DNA of 40,784 bases from Porphyromonas macacae DSM 20710 = JCM 13914 (GCF_000379945.1 NZ_KB904129.1:1-40784), one strand, 5' to 3'; positions 6,939-15,169 are shown, counted from the first letter of the stretch. Translations and numbers: made by a program. The notes: generated from the sequence alone by a model not told the origin.

Positions 6939-7478
6939 TTAATTGTTAGGCATTTCTGTTGTCGGGTTGTAGTTGCGTATCCTTACTTTTTCACGAACAA
7001 CATAGACCTCTTTTGCGATACCCGGCAAAGCATTTTTGAGAAGATCTTTCACTTCCTCGGCTTCTTGTTGTGTTAAGAAGTCTCCTACCTGCAACCGCCA
7101 AAAAGGAGCCCCGAAGGTGATGTAGCAATTGTATTCGGGAAACGCATTCTGAATTCTGGCAGCTCTGCTGTAAGCTTCGCTTTTTGACTCTTGAGTATTG
7201 CCTGTATAGGCTTGAATGCGGAACCCCTGTACCGTATACATATTGCCTTCTTTGCCCAGAATCTGGTTGTTTCTCGTCAAAACATGTCCTACCCGGTTAC
7301 GAATTTCGGATGACTGATGGATCGTTATGATTCCTTCTCCTTCACTGATACTTTGTAAGGCCTCAAAAATAGATGCCGGCACCGTCTTTTGGTATGTCGC
7401 ATTACTTTGAGCGGACAAGCTCAAAGTAATCGATATACAGATTGTTATAAAGACTCCTGAAAATCCTTTTCTTGCCAT
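6939..7478 (-). CDS. Secreted SPOR-domain protein
   Basis: This 179-residue exported protein has a signal peptide at about 1-23 (hydrophobic [13 protein letters not shown], cut near SAQ-S). A helical N-terminal region with several serines follows (35-75), and then a SPOR domain at about 80-165. The SPOR pattern is seen in [13 protein letters not shown], spaced helices ([13 protein letters not shown]) and [22 protein letters not shown] domains bind denuded peptidoglycan glycan at division sites, so a periplasmic wall-linked role is likely. It sits between tpiA (82 bases upstream) and folE. The tail after residue 165 ([14 protein letters not shown]) is short and polar. Confidence 0.87.
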   Translation of the reverse strand: MARKGFSGVFITICISITLSLSAQSNATYQKTVPASIFEALQSISEGEGIITIHQSSEIRNRVGHVLTRNNQILGKEGNMYTVQGFRIQAYTGNTQESKSEAYSRAARIQNAFPEYNCYITFGAPFWRLQVGDFLTQQEAEEVKDLLKNALPGIAKEVYVVREKVRIRNYNPTTEMPNN

Positions 7479-7560
7479 GTTTAATCTTTTTCAAGTTAGT
7501 CGATGGGAAGCTGTATTTTACGATTTTTATCTCGTAAAAATAATATAATTATTAGAGTGT

Positions 7561-8316
7561 TCAGAAAGCCTCTATAATCGGAAGGAATTTTTCCACCGAT
7601 AAAGATGCGCCGCCGATCAGTCCGCCATCGACATCTTTTTGACCGAATAATTCTTTGGCATTTCCTGCATTGCAGCTACCCCCATACAAGATTGTACAGT
7701 TTTCAGCTATCTCTTTTCCGTATTTCTCTTCGATAAACTGTCTGATGTGGCTGTGTATTTCCTGTGCCTGTTCTGCGGTTGCTGTCAGTCCGGTGCCGAT
7801 AGCCCAAACCGGTTCGTAAGCCAAAATCAGTTTGCTGAAATCTTCCGGAGACAAACCCCATAGTGCACTGCTCAATTGTTCTTCTACCACTTTGAAATGC
7901 TGTCCGGCTTCACGCTCTTCTTTTACTTCACCGATGCAGAAAATCGGAGTAAGCCCGTTTGCTAAGGCCAGTCTTACTTTTTTTGTTAATGTTTCCGCAT
8001 TTTCTCCATAATATGTACGTCTTTCGGAGTGTCCCAAAATTACATATCCGGCTCCTGTAGAAGCAACCATTTGTGCAGATACTTCGCCGGTAAAAGCTCC
8101 TTTCTCCTGATCTGCGCAATTTTCAGCTGCCACACCGATCTTTTTCGTGTCGATAGTCTCGCAGATGGTTGCAAGATGGATAAAAGGAGTACCTATAATT
8201 ACATCGCAATTCGGTTGTTTATTTTTCAAGGCTTCATTCAAGTCTTTTGCCAGCTTAACACCTTCCTGAAGTGTCAGATTCATTTTCCAGTTTCCTGCTA
8301 CAATGTTTTTTCTCAT
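7561..8316 (-). CDS. tpiA: Triosephosphate isomerase
   Basis: This 251-residue (beta/alpha)8 glycolytic enzyme interconverts dihydroxyacetone phosphate and glyceraldehyde 3-phosphate. The catalytic residues are all present: K11 (GNWKMN), H96 (ILGHSERR) and E168 ([12 protein letters not shown]). The phosphate-binding loops VWAIGTG (170-176) and LYGGS near 210 are also intact. The length is standard. It lies 48 bases after the BT_3928-like gene on the same strand, so it is probably co-transcribed from lon through folE. Confidence 0.97.
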   Translation of the reverse strand: MRKNIVAGNWKMNLTLQEGVKLAKDLNEALKNKQPNCDVIIGTPFIHLATICETIDTKKIGVAAENCADQEKGAFTGEVSAQMVASTGAGYVILGHSERRTYYGENAETLTKKVRLALANGLTPIFCIGEVKEEREAGQHFKVVEEQLSSALWGLSPEDFSKLILAYEPVWAIGTGLTATAEQAQEIHSHIRQFIEEKYGKEIAENCTILYGGSCNAGNAKELFGQKDVDGGLIGGASLSVEKFLPIIEAF

Positions 8317-8364
8317 TTTAATCTCTTTTAATTTGATAAAGATATTATGTATGTCCCAACTTTG

Positions 8365-9606
8365 TCAGGATTTTACTCTATTCACTCTTCTTATTCTTCT
8401 TCCGGCAGCCAACAGGGTCAAAAAGGCCCATATGATCAGCGGTATCAAAGTTTTTTTATGCCGGTTGACGCTTTCTTCTTTGACAAAAGCCTTATTGAGG
8501 AATGAGGCTGTTTGTTTTTTTGCAGGGAAATCATATCCGTTTACCTTGTCTATGATTTTCCCGTTCTTTATCAGTAATAATCCCGGGTTGCCCCGTATGA
8601 TTGTTTTTATTGTCGTCGGATCCATGAAAAGCATCGGCAGGATAGCATTGGTTTTGATGCGCCACTGATTTATCTCTTCGTAAGTAGCTCCCGACACGCC
8701 GTAAAACAGATAACCTTGTGAAGTACTTGTGCGATAAAGATGATCTATTATTTCCGGTTTAACGGATGACATTTTCTTCAGATTCGGGGAGAACATAAGC
8801 AGAACGCCCTTATCGTTTGTCAGTATTCGTTTCGATAGCTCATTTCCCTGTGTGCCGAAAAGAATAAAATCGTTGATTTCAGCCTGTTTGCCTTTTTTTA
8901 CAAGCGTTTCTTTTCTGTCTATATACGTCCAGCTTTTATCCGGAAGGCTGTCTATGGGAAACGTTTTCTCTATGCCGTCTTTTTCGTAAATGAATTCATA
9001 TTTATATTCGTCTTTTGCCGCATCCTCCGGTGTTTGTGTTGCAGCTTTTAAGTCCAGGCCTTTTTTGAACGGTCTGAAATCCCACATCGGTAGATGCCTG
9101 TAATTCATATAAAGAAAGTAGCCGTAGGCAAAAAACATCAATACCGTAATCGCCCACATCTCTTTTTTCTTAAACAGACGGGATATTTTACGAGGCCTTA
9201 AAACCAGAATGGTGCTAAAAAACAGGAGGATGATGTTTTTCAGAAAAGTTTGCCGGTTCGTCAACTTTACGGCTTCTCCGAAACAACCGCAATCGGTTAC
9301 GGCATTACTCATTACTAACCATAATGTCAGTAAAAGCATTATCATGGTCAAAACCAAAATGACTTTAGTCGTTAGCCGCCTGAACGCTCCCATAAGCAGC
9401 AAGGCGCCGAGGACGAATTCTATTACGCATAAAGCAATGGCTATTTCCAAAGAAACAGGCGTAAGCAGACTTAGCCCCAAGGCCGAAAGATATTCTCCTA
9501 CTTTGATTGATACTCCCACCAAATCGGCCCCTTTGATGAGGCCTGAAAAAAGGTATACGGCACCTAAAAGTATTCGACTTATCTCTATGATTATTTTACC
9601 GGCCAT
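8365..9606 (-). CDS. DoxX/MauE-like membrane protein with thioredoxin-like region (BT_3928-like)
   Basis: This 413-residue inner membrane protein has a DoxX/MauE-type N-terminal half with TM segments at about 7-25, 51-74, 82-100, 121-136 and 150-167. The cysteine pair in TDCGCFGEAVKLTN (105-110) is typical of MauE-like proteins and suggests a thiol role. A periplasmic region of about 200 residues follows. Its second part looks like a thioredoxin fold without CxxC (LLMFSPNLKKMSSVKPE), and a last TM (about 388-405) with a basic tail closes the protein. MauE relatives help form disulfides in exported proteins; any such role here is inference. Its ATG lies inside the end of the DUF1599 gene (16-base overlap), implying translational coupling. 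Confidence 0.75.
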   Translation of the reverse strand: MAGKIIIEISRILLGAVYLFSGLIKGADLVGVSIKVGEYLSALGLSLLTPVSLEIAIALCVIEFVLGALLLMGAFRRLTTKVILVLTMIMLLLTLWLVMSNAVTDCGCFGEAVKLTNRQTFLKNIILLFFSTILVLRPRKISRLFKKKEMWAITVLMFFAYGYFLYMNYRHLPMWDFRPFKKGLDLKAATQTPEDAAKDEYKYEFIYEKDGIEKTFPIDSLPDKSWTYIDRKETLVKKGKQAEINDFILFGTQGNELSKRILTNDKGVLLMFSPNLKKMSSVKPEIIDHLYRTSTSQGYLFYGVSGATYEEINQWRIKTNAILPMLFMDPTTIKTIIRGNPGLLLIKNGKIIDKVNGYDFPAKKQTASFLNKAFVKEESVNRHKKTLIPLIIWAFLTLLAAGRRIRRVNRVKS

Positions 9607-10169
9607 ACATTCAGTTGAATAAGAGCGAATATGCTGTAGTTGATCATATCCATATAGTTGGCGTCTATGCCTTCGGATACCAGCGTCTTACCTCCGAGGT
9701 CTTCGATTTGTTTGGTTCTGTATATTTTGGTCAGTATCAGATCCACATAAGACGATATGCGCATTTGCCTCCAGGCCTCTCCATAGTCATGATTTTTATT
9801 TGCGAGCAGGGCTGCTGTTTTTTGAGCTTCGGCATCGTACATTCTGAGAGCCTCTTCTTCATCGATGTCCGGTTCGTCGGCCGGTGGCCGTTGAAGCTGG
9901 ATCAGTGCAATAATTCCATAGTTTACGATTCCTATAAACTCCGAAACGATATCCTCTCCGACCCTGTTATCGCCGTTTTCTTCTATACTTCTTATTCTGT
10001 TGGCTTTAATATAGATCTGATCTGTGAGGGAGCGGGTGCGCATGATACGCCAACTGGCTCCGTAGTCATGAAGTTTCTTTTCAAAAAGACTACGACAGTG
10101 TTGGAGTACATTCTGTACTTCTAAAGCTGTTTTCGTTTCTTGGGCCGATCGCAATTCGCTCATAATCAT
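9591..10169 (-). CDS. DUF1599 protein made of two internal repeats
   Basis: This 192-residue cytoplasmic protein of unknown function is built from two DUF1599 units, about 25-92 and 115-187. Each carries KxHDYGxxWRxMR, a following S..D.I..K..R...IE pattern, and an NYxIxALIQL ending. A charged linker (PPADEPDIDEEEAL) joins them. The all-alpha look recalls small nucleotide-handling helical proteins, but no metal-binding motif can be named safely. It starts 8 bases after lon and overlaps the next gene by 16 bases, so it is firmly in the lon run. ATG at 10169 or 10163 are both possible starts; the first is used. Confidence 0.8.
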   Translation of the reverse strand: MIMSELRSAQETKTALEVQNVLQHCRSLFEKKLHDYGASWRIMRTRSLTDQIYIKANRIRSIEENGDNRVGEDIVSEFIGIVNYGIIALIQLQRPPADEPDIDEEEALRMYDAEAQKTAALLANKNHDYGEAWRQMRISSYVDLILTKIYRTKQIEDLGGKTLVSEGIDANYMDMINYSIFALIQLNVWPVK

Positions 10170-10177
10170 TCTGGTGT

Positions 10178-12628
10178 TTAATCAACCTGTTTTTTCAACA
10201 GGGCAAAATCGATCACTTCATGTATGTCGCCTACATGATGGAAAGTCAACCCCTTAAGATACATATTATTTATCTCTTCTATATCTTTTTTGTTCTCATC
10301 AGAGAGTATGATATCCGTAATGCCGGCTCTTTTGGCTGCCAGGATTTTCTCTTTGATACCTCCCACCGGCAATACTTTACCGCGCAGGGTTATTTCTCCT
10401 GTCATAGCCACATTGGCTCTAACCTTACGTCCGGTGATAGCCGAAATCAAGGAGGTCACGATTGTGATACCCGCACTGGGGCCGTCCTTTGGAATAGCTC
10501 CTTCCGGTACGTGTATGTGCACCTCTTTATTGGTAAGCATATCGTCTTTAATCCCGAATTCTTCTGCATGTGCCCGCACGTAGTCCAATCCCAGTATGGC
10601 AGACTCTTTCATTACATCTCCCAAATTACCGGTCAGGGTCAGCTTTCCTGTCTGACCGGAGTGCAGGCTGCTTTCGATGAAAAGTATTTCACCACCCACG
10701 CTCGTCCAGGCAAGGCCTGTAACCACACCGGTATAGTCGTTGCCCTGATATTTGTCTCTGGAATAGGGTGGAGCGCCAAGAAGATCTTTCAGATCGGAAG
10801 CCTTTATGTTGGTCGGATACACCTCTTCGGCTGCAGCTTTTCGTGCTATCTTTCTTACGACGGCTGCAATTTTCTTTTCCAGTCCTCTGACTCCGCTTTC
10901 ACGTGTATAGCTCTCGATTATCTGTTCCAGCGCATCTTTGGTAAATTTGATTTGTTTCTTGTCAAAACCGTGTTCCATTAAAACTTTCGGAACTAGATGC
11001 TTGGCTGCTATCTGTATTTTTTCTTCCGTAATATAACCCGTTACCTCGATTAGTTCAAGGCGGTCTCTGAGCGGTTGCGATATTGCACTGAGGTTATTTG
11101 CCGTAGCCAGGAAAAGCACATGGCTCAGGTCATAGTCTATATCCAGATAATTGTCGTGGAATGTGGAATTTTGCTCCGGATCCAGCACCTCTAATAAAGC
11201 GGATGACGGATCGCCTTTGAAATCGCTGCTCAGTTTGTCTATTTCATCCAGTACGAATACGGGATTCGAGGTGCCGGCGCGTTGAATTCCTTTGATGATG
11301 CGTCCGCTCATGGCACCGATATAAGTCCGTCTGTGACCCCTGATTTCCGCCTCATCGTGCACGCCGCCCAAAGAGATACGAACCGATTTGCGCCCCAAAC
11401 TCTCTGCAATACTTTTTCCCAGAGATGTTTTTCCTACACCCGGAGGGCCGTACAGGCAGATGATGGGTGCTTTCATATTGTTTTTAAGCTTGATTACGGC
11501 AAGGTGCTCTATAATACGTTCTTTAACCTTTTCCAATCCGAAATGATCTCTGTCGAGGATTTTTTGAGCTCTGGTCAGGTTGAAGTTGTCCTTGCTGTAC
11601 GATTCCCATGGCAAATCCACAATCGTCTGCAGGTATTGCAGCTGTACGGCATAGTCGGGGCTTTGCGGATGAAGCCGTTCCAGCTTGTTGATTTCCCGGT
11701 TGAAGATCTCATCCACGTTTGCATTCCAGACTTTTGTTGCCGCTTTTTTTCTCAACTCCATAATATCTATTTCGTTGAGGTTGCCGCCCAATTCTTCCTG
11801 GATGGTTTTTATCTGTTGTTGCAAAAAGTACTCTTTTTGCTGTTTGTCCATCTCTTCTCGTGTTTTGGACTGGATGCGTGCTTTCAGTTCCAGAATCTGC
11901 ATTTGGTTGTGTTGCAGAACCAGAAGTTTGTAGGCACGTTTTTTCAGATCGTCTATTTCCAGTAAGGATTGTTTATCTTCTATGGAGTCCGAAACGTTTG
12001 CCGAAGCAAAGTTGATGGCATACAGGGGATTTTTGTTGCTTTGCAAAGCCGTGAAAACCTCTGCCGGCACCTGATCCGTAACGAGAGAAATCATTCTCAT
12101 CGTTTGTTCCTGAATGGCAGAAACCAGAGCTTTGAATTCCTTGTCGTTTTTATCCGGCTTAATATAAGGTATCAGTTCGTAAGTGCCGGCCAGATAAGGA
12201 TTGGTTTGAGTCAGCTGCGTTAATCTGAAACGCTGCCGTCCCTGTATAATGGCAGTAGTGCTGCCGTCGGGCATATCAACCACTCTGATTACTTCTGCTA
12301 TTACGCCGATTTCATAAAGATCTTTTCCTTTCGGATCTTCCACCGTCATGTCGCGTTGGCAGATTACTCCGAAATAGGGGTTGGCTTTTTGCGCTTTTTT
12401 GATAATTTTTAACGACTTATCGCGCCCTACGAGTATGGGTATGGCGAGCCCCGGGAACAAAATCATATTCCTCAAAGCCATTATCGGTAATATTTCGGGC
12501 AGATCTTCTTTTTTTACTGCAAAATCATCATCTTTTTCAAACATGGTAATGATAGGAAAAGCTAAAGGGAAGGCTTCATCCTCCGTCTCCTCGAGTATGA
12601 ATTGATTTTGTTTATTCTTTATTATCAT
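10178..12628 (-). CDS. lon: ATP-dependent endopeptidase Lon
   Basis: This 816-residue LonA protease degrades misfolded and regulatory proteins. The N-terminal substrate domain begins at LPIMALRNMILFPG (47-60). A coiled helical region follows, then the AAA+ module with Walker A GPPGVGKT (394-401) and Walker B VFVLDEIDK (458-465). The C-terminal protease domain has the catalytic serine at S718 (KDGPSAG) and the lysine near 761 (PVGGIKEK). The length is close to E. coli Lon (784), with about 40 extra acidic residues at the N-terminus, common in this phylum. It is first in a run that continues to folE. A minus-strand -7-like box (TATTTTTG, 12714-12707) lies about 80 bases before the ATG. Confidence 0.97.
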   Translation of the reverse strand: MIIKNKQNQFILEETEDEAFPLAFPIITMFEKDDDFAVKKEDLPEILPIMALRNMILFPGLAIPILVGRDKSLKIIKKAQKANPYFGVICQRDMTVEDPKGKDLYEIGVIAEVIRVVDMPDGSTTAIIQGRQRFRLTQLTQTNPYLAGTYELIPYIKPDKNDKEFKALVSAIQEQTMRMISLVTDQVPAEVFTALQSNKNPLYAINFASANVSDSIEDKQSLLEIDDLKKRAYKLLVLQHNQMQILELKARIQSKTREEMDKQQKEYFLQQQIKTIQEELGGNLNEIDIMELRKKAATKVWNANVDEIFNREINKLERLHPQSPDYAVQLQYLQTIVDLPWESYSKDNFNLTRAQKILDRDHFGLEKVKERIIEHLAVIKLKNNMKAPIICLYGPPGVGKTSLGKSIAESLGRKSVRISLGGVHDEAEIRGHRRTYIGAMSGRIIKGIQRAGTSNPVFVLDEIDKLSSDFKGDPSSALLEVLDPEQNSTFHDNYLDIDYDLSHVLFLATANNLSAISQPLRDRLELIEVTGYITEEKIQIAAKHLVPKVLMEHGFDKKQIKFTKDALEQIIESYTRESGVRGLEKKIAAVVRKIARKAAAEEVYPTNIKASDLKDLLGAPPYSRDKYQGNDYTGVVTGLAWTSVGGEILFIESSLHSGQTGKLTLTGNLGDVMKESAILGLDYVRAHAEEFGIKDDMLTNKEVHIHVPEGAIPKDGPSAGITIVTSLISAITGRKVRANVAMTGEITLRGKVLPVGGIKEKILAAKRAGITDIILSDENKKDIEEINNMYLKGLTFHHVGDIHEVIDFALLKKQVD

Positions 12629-12798
12629 ATAGTTGAATGTGAATCTTATCTTCTTTTTTAGGCGTGCTTCTTATCTCTGTTTTTTATATAAACATAAGAT
12701 GAACCGCAAAAATACAACAATTTAGTCGACTTATGGTTTTGGCGATATTTGAACCGACCATTGCTTTTTTGATTTCTTTGTCCGGAGGGATGACTTTT

Positions 12799-12867
12799 CG
12801 GTGAAAAAAATATTTTTCACCGGTAGCCTCAAAAACAGAGATCTGTTAAATCTGCCTCAAAAACAGA
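12799..12867. repeat. Intergenic palindrome plus tandem 14-mers
   Basis: Within the 357-base gap between lon and the next gene, CGGTGAAAAA (12799-12808) and TTTTTCACCG (12813-12822) form a perfect 10-bp stem around AATA. It is followed by two exact copies of GCCTCAAAAACAGA (12826-12839 and 12854-12867), 28 bases apart. The first is followed by a small AACAGA/TCTGTT hairpin. This looks like a short dispersed intergenic repeat of the kind found in Porphyromonas genomes. No open frame of note lies here. The rest of 12629-12798 is A/T-rich and holds only the probable lon promoter. Confidence 0.6.
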
Positions 12868-12879
12868 TACTCAATGAGC

Positions 12880-12926
12880 AAAAAAAACTATTCACAAAGC
12901 TCCGAAAGCGATATGAATAGTCTTTT
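12880..12926. terminator. Bidirectional terminator after the thioredoxin-like gene
   Basis: ACTATTCA (12887-12894) pairs with TGAATAGT (12914-12921), with additional GCT/AGC pairing in the loop. A run of A precedes it (12880-12887, which is T on the minus strand) and CTTTTT follows. On the minus strand it lies about 65 bases after the stop of the gene ending at 12986. An additional hairpin at 12955-12981 (GCACCAT/ATGGTGC, loop TCCG, no T-run) sits directly after that stop. Confidence 0.7.
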
Positions 12927-12954
12927 TAACTGAAAAGGGTTTTCTCTTTTGATA

Positions 12955-12981
12955 GCACCATCATATTCCGATATATGGTGC
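12955..12981. other. Stable hairpin directly after the stop codon
   Basis: GCACCAT (12955-12961) pairs with ATGGTGC (12975-12981), and ATAT/ATAT around a TCCG tetraloop continues the stem with one bulged base. It begins 5 bases after the stop of the thioredoxin-like gene on the minus strand. No T-tract follows, so it may stabilise the 3' end of the message and not terminate it. The true terminator seems to be at 12880-12926. Confidence 0.45.
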
Positions 12982-12985
12982 AGCC

Positions 12986-13498
12986 CTAATTTAAATAAAA
13001 ATAATTCAGCTGATCAGGGGTCGGGTCCACTGCGCGGACTATCCCGTGGTCGTCAATCAAATAGGTGTGGAACGATTGTTTTAATCCGAATAAATCTAAA
13101 ACTTCTTCTCTGTCGTTAGGGTTTATCCACATCTGATTTGATAAGTCCATATGATCGAGGGCCAAAGTTCCTTCGAATACTTCCTGATTCGTATCCAAAG
13201 AGATAGCCCGGTAACCGATTTTGTCGCTCAATGTAGCATTGAAAAAGTGTTTCCAAACAATATTTTCAGCGCGGCTGGCATTGTCGTAAGCTGCCCAAAA
13301 GTGAACGAGGGTAAACCTGTTCACGCCTTTTTCGGGTGCTAAGTCGGTAAGATCGCTCATATGAGACTTCATTCTCGGCATAGAGGCTCCAAGGCTTAAT
13401 CCTGTCATCGAATTGTTGACCGGAAGTATGGCCGAACTGCCTGCGATAAGAGCCGACAGCGCAACGAATACGCCGAGAAGGATCTTCTTCAACTTCAT
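12986..13498 (-). CDS. Exported thioredoxin-fold protein lacking the CxxC
   Basis: This 170-residue protein has a signal peptide at about 1-23 (KKILLGVFVALSALIAGSSA). A thioredoxin-like core follows, shown by FTLVHFWAAYDNASRAEN (63-79), a central helix and TYLIDDHGIVRAV (145-157). The position of the redox CxxC reads AYDN, and the usual cis-proline before the last strand is also absent (KQSFHTYL), so a thiol oxidoreductase function is unlikely. It may be a binding or scaffold protein. The start is ATG 13498; the frame extends 19 codons further, but the charged extension would precede the signal peptide. It is a single-gene unit with its own promoter (13683-13714) and terminator. Confidence 0.7.
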   Translation of the reverse strand: MKLKKILLGVFVALSALIAGSSAILPVNNSMTGLSLGASMPRMKSHMSDLTDLAPEKGVNRFTLVHFWAAYDNASRAENIVWKHFFNATLSDKIGYRAISLDTNQEVFEGTLALDHMDLSNQMWINPNDREEVLDLFGLKQSFHTYLIDDHGIVRAVDPTPDQLNYFYLN

Positions 13499-13676
13499 AA
13501 TAATCAAATTGGGTTTCACATACCCACCCGGTCGATCCATGGATAATGAAATCATGGATAACTACTGCCCTGTTCTACTCGAATTATATCCCAACTCCTC
13601 AAAACAAAGCCTTGGCGGGTTCCCGACTTTCGGGGTGTGTTGCCTCATGCAATCCGCTGATTGTCAATAAGAACAA
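13499..13676 (-). other. Long 5' leader of the thioredoxin-like gene, possibly structured
   Basis: About 180 bases lie between the expected transcription start (near 13676) and the ATG at 13498. The leader holds a CCCGA/TCGGG hairpin (13622-13634) beside AACCCGCC, a TTGC/GCAA hairpin (13640-13652 region), and two copies of ATGGATAA (13539-13546 and 13554-13561). I do not recognise a known riboswitch or leader family. It contains no convincing upstream gene; a 19-codon in-frame N-terminal extension of the CDS (to 13555) is the only open frame worth naming. Confidence 0.35.
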
Positions 13677-13682
13677 CGACTA

Positions 13683-13714
13683 CAAAGTTATAATAAAATA
13701 TTTTTCCGTTCAAA
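13683..13714 (-). promoter_or_regulatory. Strong Bacteroidetes-type promoter for the thioredoxin-like gene
   Basis: The minus strand reads TTTG (13714-13711), 20 bases, then TAACTTTG (13690-13683). Both boxes match the phylum consensus exactly, with standard spacing. The expected start is near 13676. The TTTG is part of the T-tract of the RNase Z terminator. Confidence 0.75.
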
Positions 13715-13740
13715 AACAGGGCGCGAAAGCTCTGTTTTTT
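13712..13740 (-). terminator. Terminator of the RNase Z gene
   Basis: On the minus strand AAAAACAG (13739-13732) pairs with CTGTTTTT (13719-13712), and GC/GC closes the loop after one mismatch. The 3' arm itself ends in TTTTTG. It lies about 21 bases after the RNase Z stop. Confidence 0.65.
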
Positions 13741-13760
13741 CTCTTCTGAAATCCGCTTTG

Positions 13761-14675
13761 TCAGAGCCGGATAATTTGGTTCTCCTGTGCTGCAATCGTT
13801 TCGGGAAAAATGTTTTTAGCTTCTTCTAAAAGACCTTCCTCGTTCGGATAACGGGCAGAGTAATGTCCGATCAAAAGACGTTTTACATTTGCTTCTTTGG
13901 CTATCATGGCAGCCTGTGCAGCGGTACTGTGGTACGTCTCCCGGGCTCGCGAGAGGTCCGACTGCCTGAATGTAGCCTCATGATACAGCAGCGTGACCTC
14001 CTGAATTAGCGGAGCAAGTGCCGGTCGATAAGCCGTATCCGAGCAATAGGCATATTTCCGTGGCGGGCATCCTTTTTTCGTAAGTCTGCTGTTGCTGATT
14101 GTTTCCCCGGTTTCCGTAACGAAATCCTCTCCTCTCAGTATCTGTTTGTAGGCCGTGATGGGTATCTGGAAGAAATCGCAGCTTTCCTTGTCCAAATGCA
14201 GCGATTTACTCTTTTCCTCAACCAGAAATCCGGCACATTCGATGCGGTGTTTCAAAGGCAGAGAGGAAATCTTGACAGACGGATCTTCGTAGATAAGGCG
14301 GGATGCCGAGCAGTCTATCGTATGCACTTCTATTTCGAAAGCCAGCCGGACTCCGAATAGTTTCATGAAACTGTCCATATATTCTCTAATCCCTTCGGGA
14401 CCGTAGATTTCGAGTATACCCGTTCTGCCCAAAAGACTCATAGAGGAAATCAAACCCGGCAGTCCGAAACAGTGATCGCCATGAAGGTGGCTGATAAAAA
14501 CAGCACGAAGGCGCGAAAAATTCAACCGGCTTCGTCTGTAATTATATTGGCACCCCTCTCCGCAGTCTATCATATAGAGTTTCCCCCTTATATCCAATAC
14601 TTGGCAGGCAGGCCAGTGTTTGGTGGTGGGAGTAGCCGACCCGCAACCCAATATATGTATGTCGAACTTTTCCAT
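13761..14675 (-). CDS. rnz: Ribonuclease Z
   Basis: This 304-residue metallo-beta-lactamase-fold tRNA 3' processing endonuclease trims tRNA precursors that lack an encoded CCA. The tRNAs in this window also lack it. The zinc motif FISHLHGDHCFGLPG places HxHxDH at 63-68. LGCGSATPT at the N-terminus, MIDCGEGCQYN (35-45), the YCSDTAY region, YHEATF and LIGHYSARY all match the family. The start is ATG 14675; one codon upstream is a TTG. It is divergent from leuS. A minus-strand -7-like box TATATTTG (14706-14699) stands 24 bases before the ATG but without a clear -33. Confidence 0.95.
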   Translation of the reverse strand: MEKFDIHILGCGSATPTTKHWPACQVLDIRGKLYMIDCGEGCQYNYRRSRLNFSRLRAVFISHLHGDHCFGLPGLISSMSLLGRTGILEIYGPEGIREYMDSFMKLFGVRLAFEIEVHTIDCSASRLIYEDPSVKISSLPLKHRIECAGFLVEEKSKSLHLDKESCDFFQIPITAYKQILRGEDFVTETGETISNSRLTKKGCPPRKYAYCSDTAYRPALAPLIQEVTLLYHEATFRQSDLSRARETYHSTAAQAAMIAKEANVKRLLIGHYSARYPNEEGLLEEAKNIFPETIAAQENQIIRL

Positions 14676-14844
14676 CAAAGCATTTCGTTTTCGATATGCA
14701 AATATAATCGGTTTGGATTTGTCTTTGTTTTCTGTGCCGGCCGAGGCTCGAAACCGAAAGAGCCCGTTCCGGTAAATTGTGCGGCCTCCGTCTGAAATCT
14801 TACAAGTGTAATTTCAAGCATTAATTTTGTCGTCTTAAGGGTTG

Positions 14845-14862
14845 CCGGGAGAGAAATCCCGG
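14845..14862. other. Small hairpin in the rnz-leuS divergent region
   Basis: CCGGGA (14845-14850) and TCCCGG (14857-14862) form a perfect 6-bp stem with a 6-base loop. No T-tract follows in either direction. It lies in the 528-base gene-free stretch 14676-15203, which also holds the repeat cluster 14879-14972, the leuS promoter and the rnz promoter. I see no other gene or RNA there. Confidence 0.35.
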
Positions 14863-14878
14863 AAGGAGCAAAAAACAT

Positions 14879-14972
14879 TGCCTGACAGTTGAAAATTCTT
14901 TGCCTGATGGATTTTCAACGAAGTTAACTTGGATTTTTTTTCTTTGCCTGAAGAATTTTCAACCGTCAGGCA
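14879..14972. repeat. Cluster of direct and inverted TGCCTGA...GTTGAAAATTC repeats
   Basis: A 20-base unit at 14879-14898 (TGCCTGACAGTTGAAAATTC) recurs as its reverse complement at 14953-14972 with one mismatch. Between them TTTGCCTGATGG-ATTTTCAAC (14899-14919) and TTTGCCTGAAGA-ATTTTCAAC (14943-14962) form an interrupted direct repeat. The array could fold as one long hairpin of about 94 bases. Similar TGCCTGACGGTTGAAAA units are, to my memory, common between Porphyromonas genes. It lies midway between the divergent rnz and leuS genes. Confidence 0.65.
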
Positions 14973-15161
14973 GAAAAATTTTCAGTACATGTCACTTTAC
15001 GGGCTTTTGAGACATCTTTTGATTTTATCAGCCGATGTTTCGGAGGTTTTTCTTTCCGGAGACTATATTATTATGGTGTGTGTTTCTTTTCTTTTCAAAA
15101 AATACTTTCCGATGTTTTGTGATTTCCATCTGTCCGTATTTTACCGCGAACGAAAAGTATG

Positions 15162-15169
15162 TAACTTTG
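15162..15169 (+). promoter_or_regulatory. Probable -7 box of the leuS promoter
   Basis: TAACTTTG is an exact TAnnTTTG match, 35 bases before the leuS ATG. Nineteen bases upstream lies TTTT (15139-15142) in place of TTTG, so the -33 box is weak. Confidence 0.5.

Noticed and set aside
13122-13130. Exact DnaA box TTATCCACA
   Set aside because: Only one exact box, inside a coding region, with no cluster and no dnaA, dnaN or rpmH nearby. A single 9-mer is expected by chance about once in three windows of this size, so no origin is claimed.
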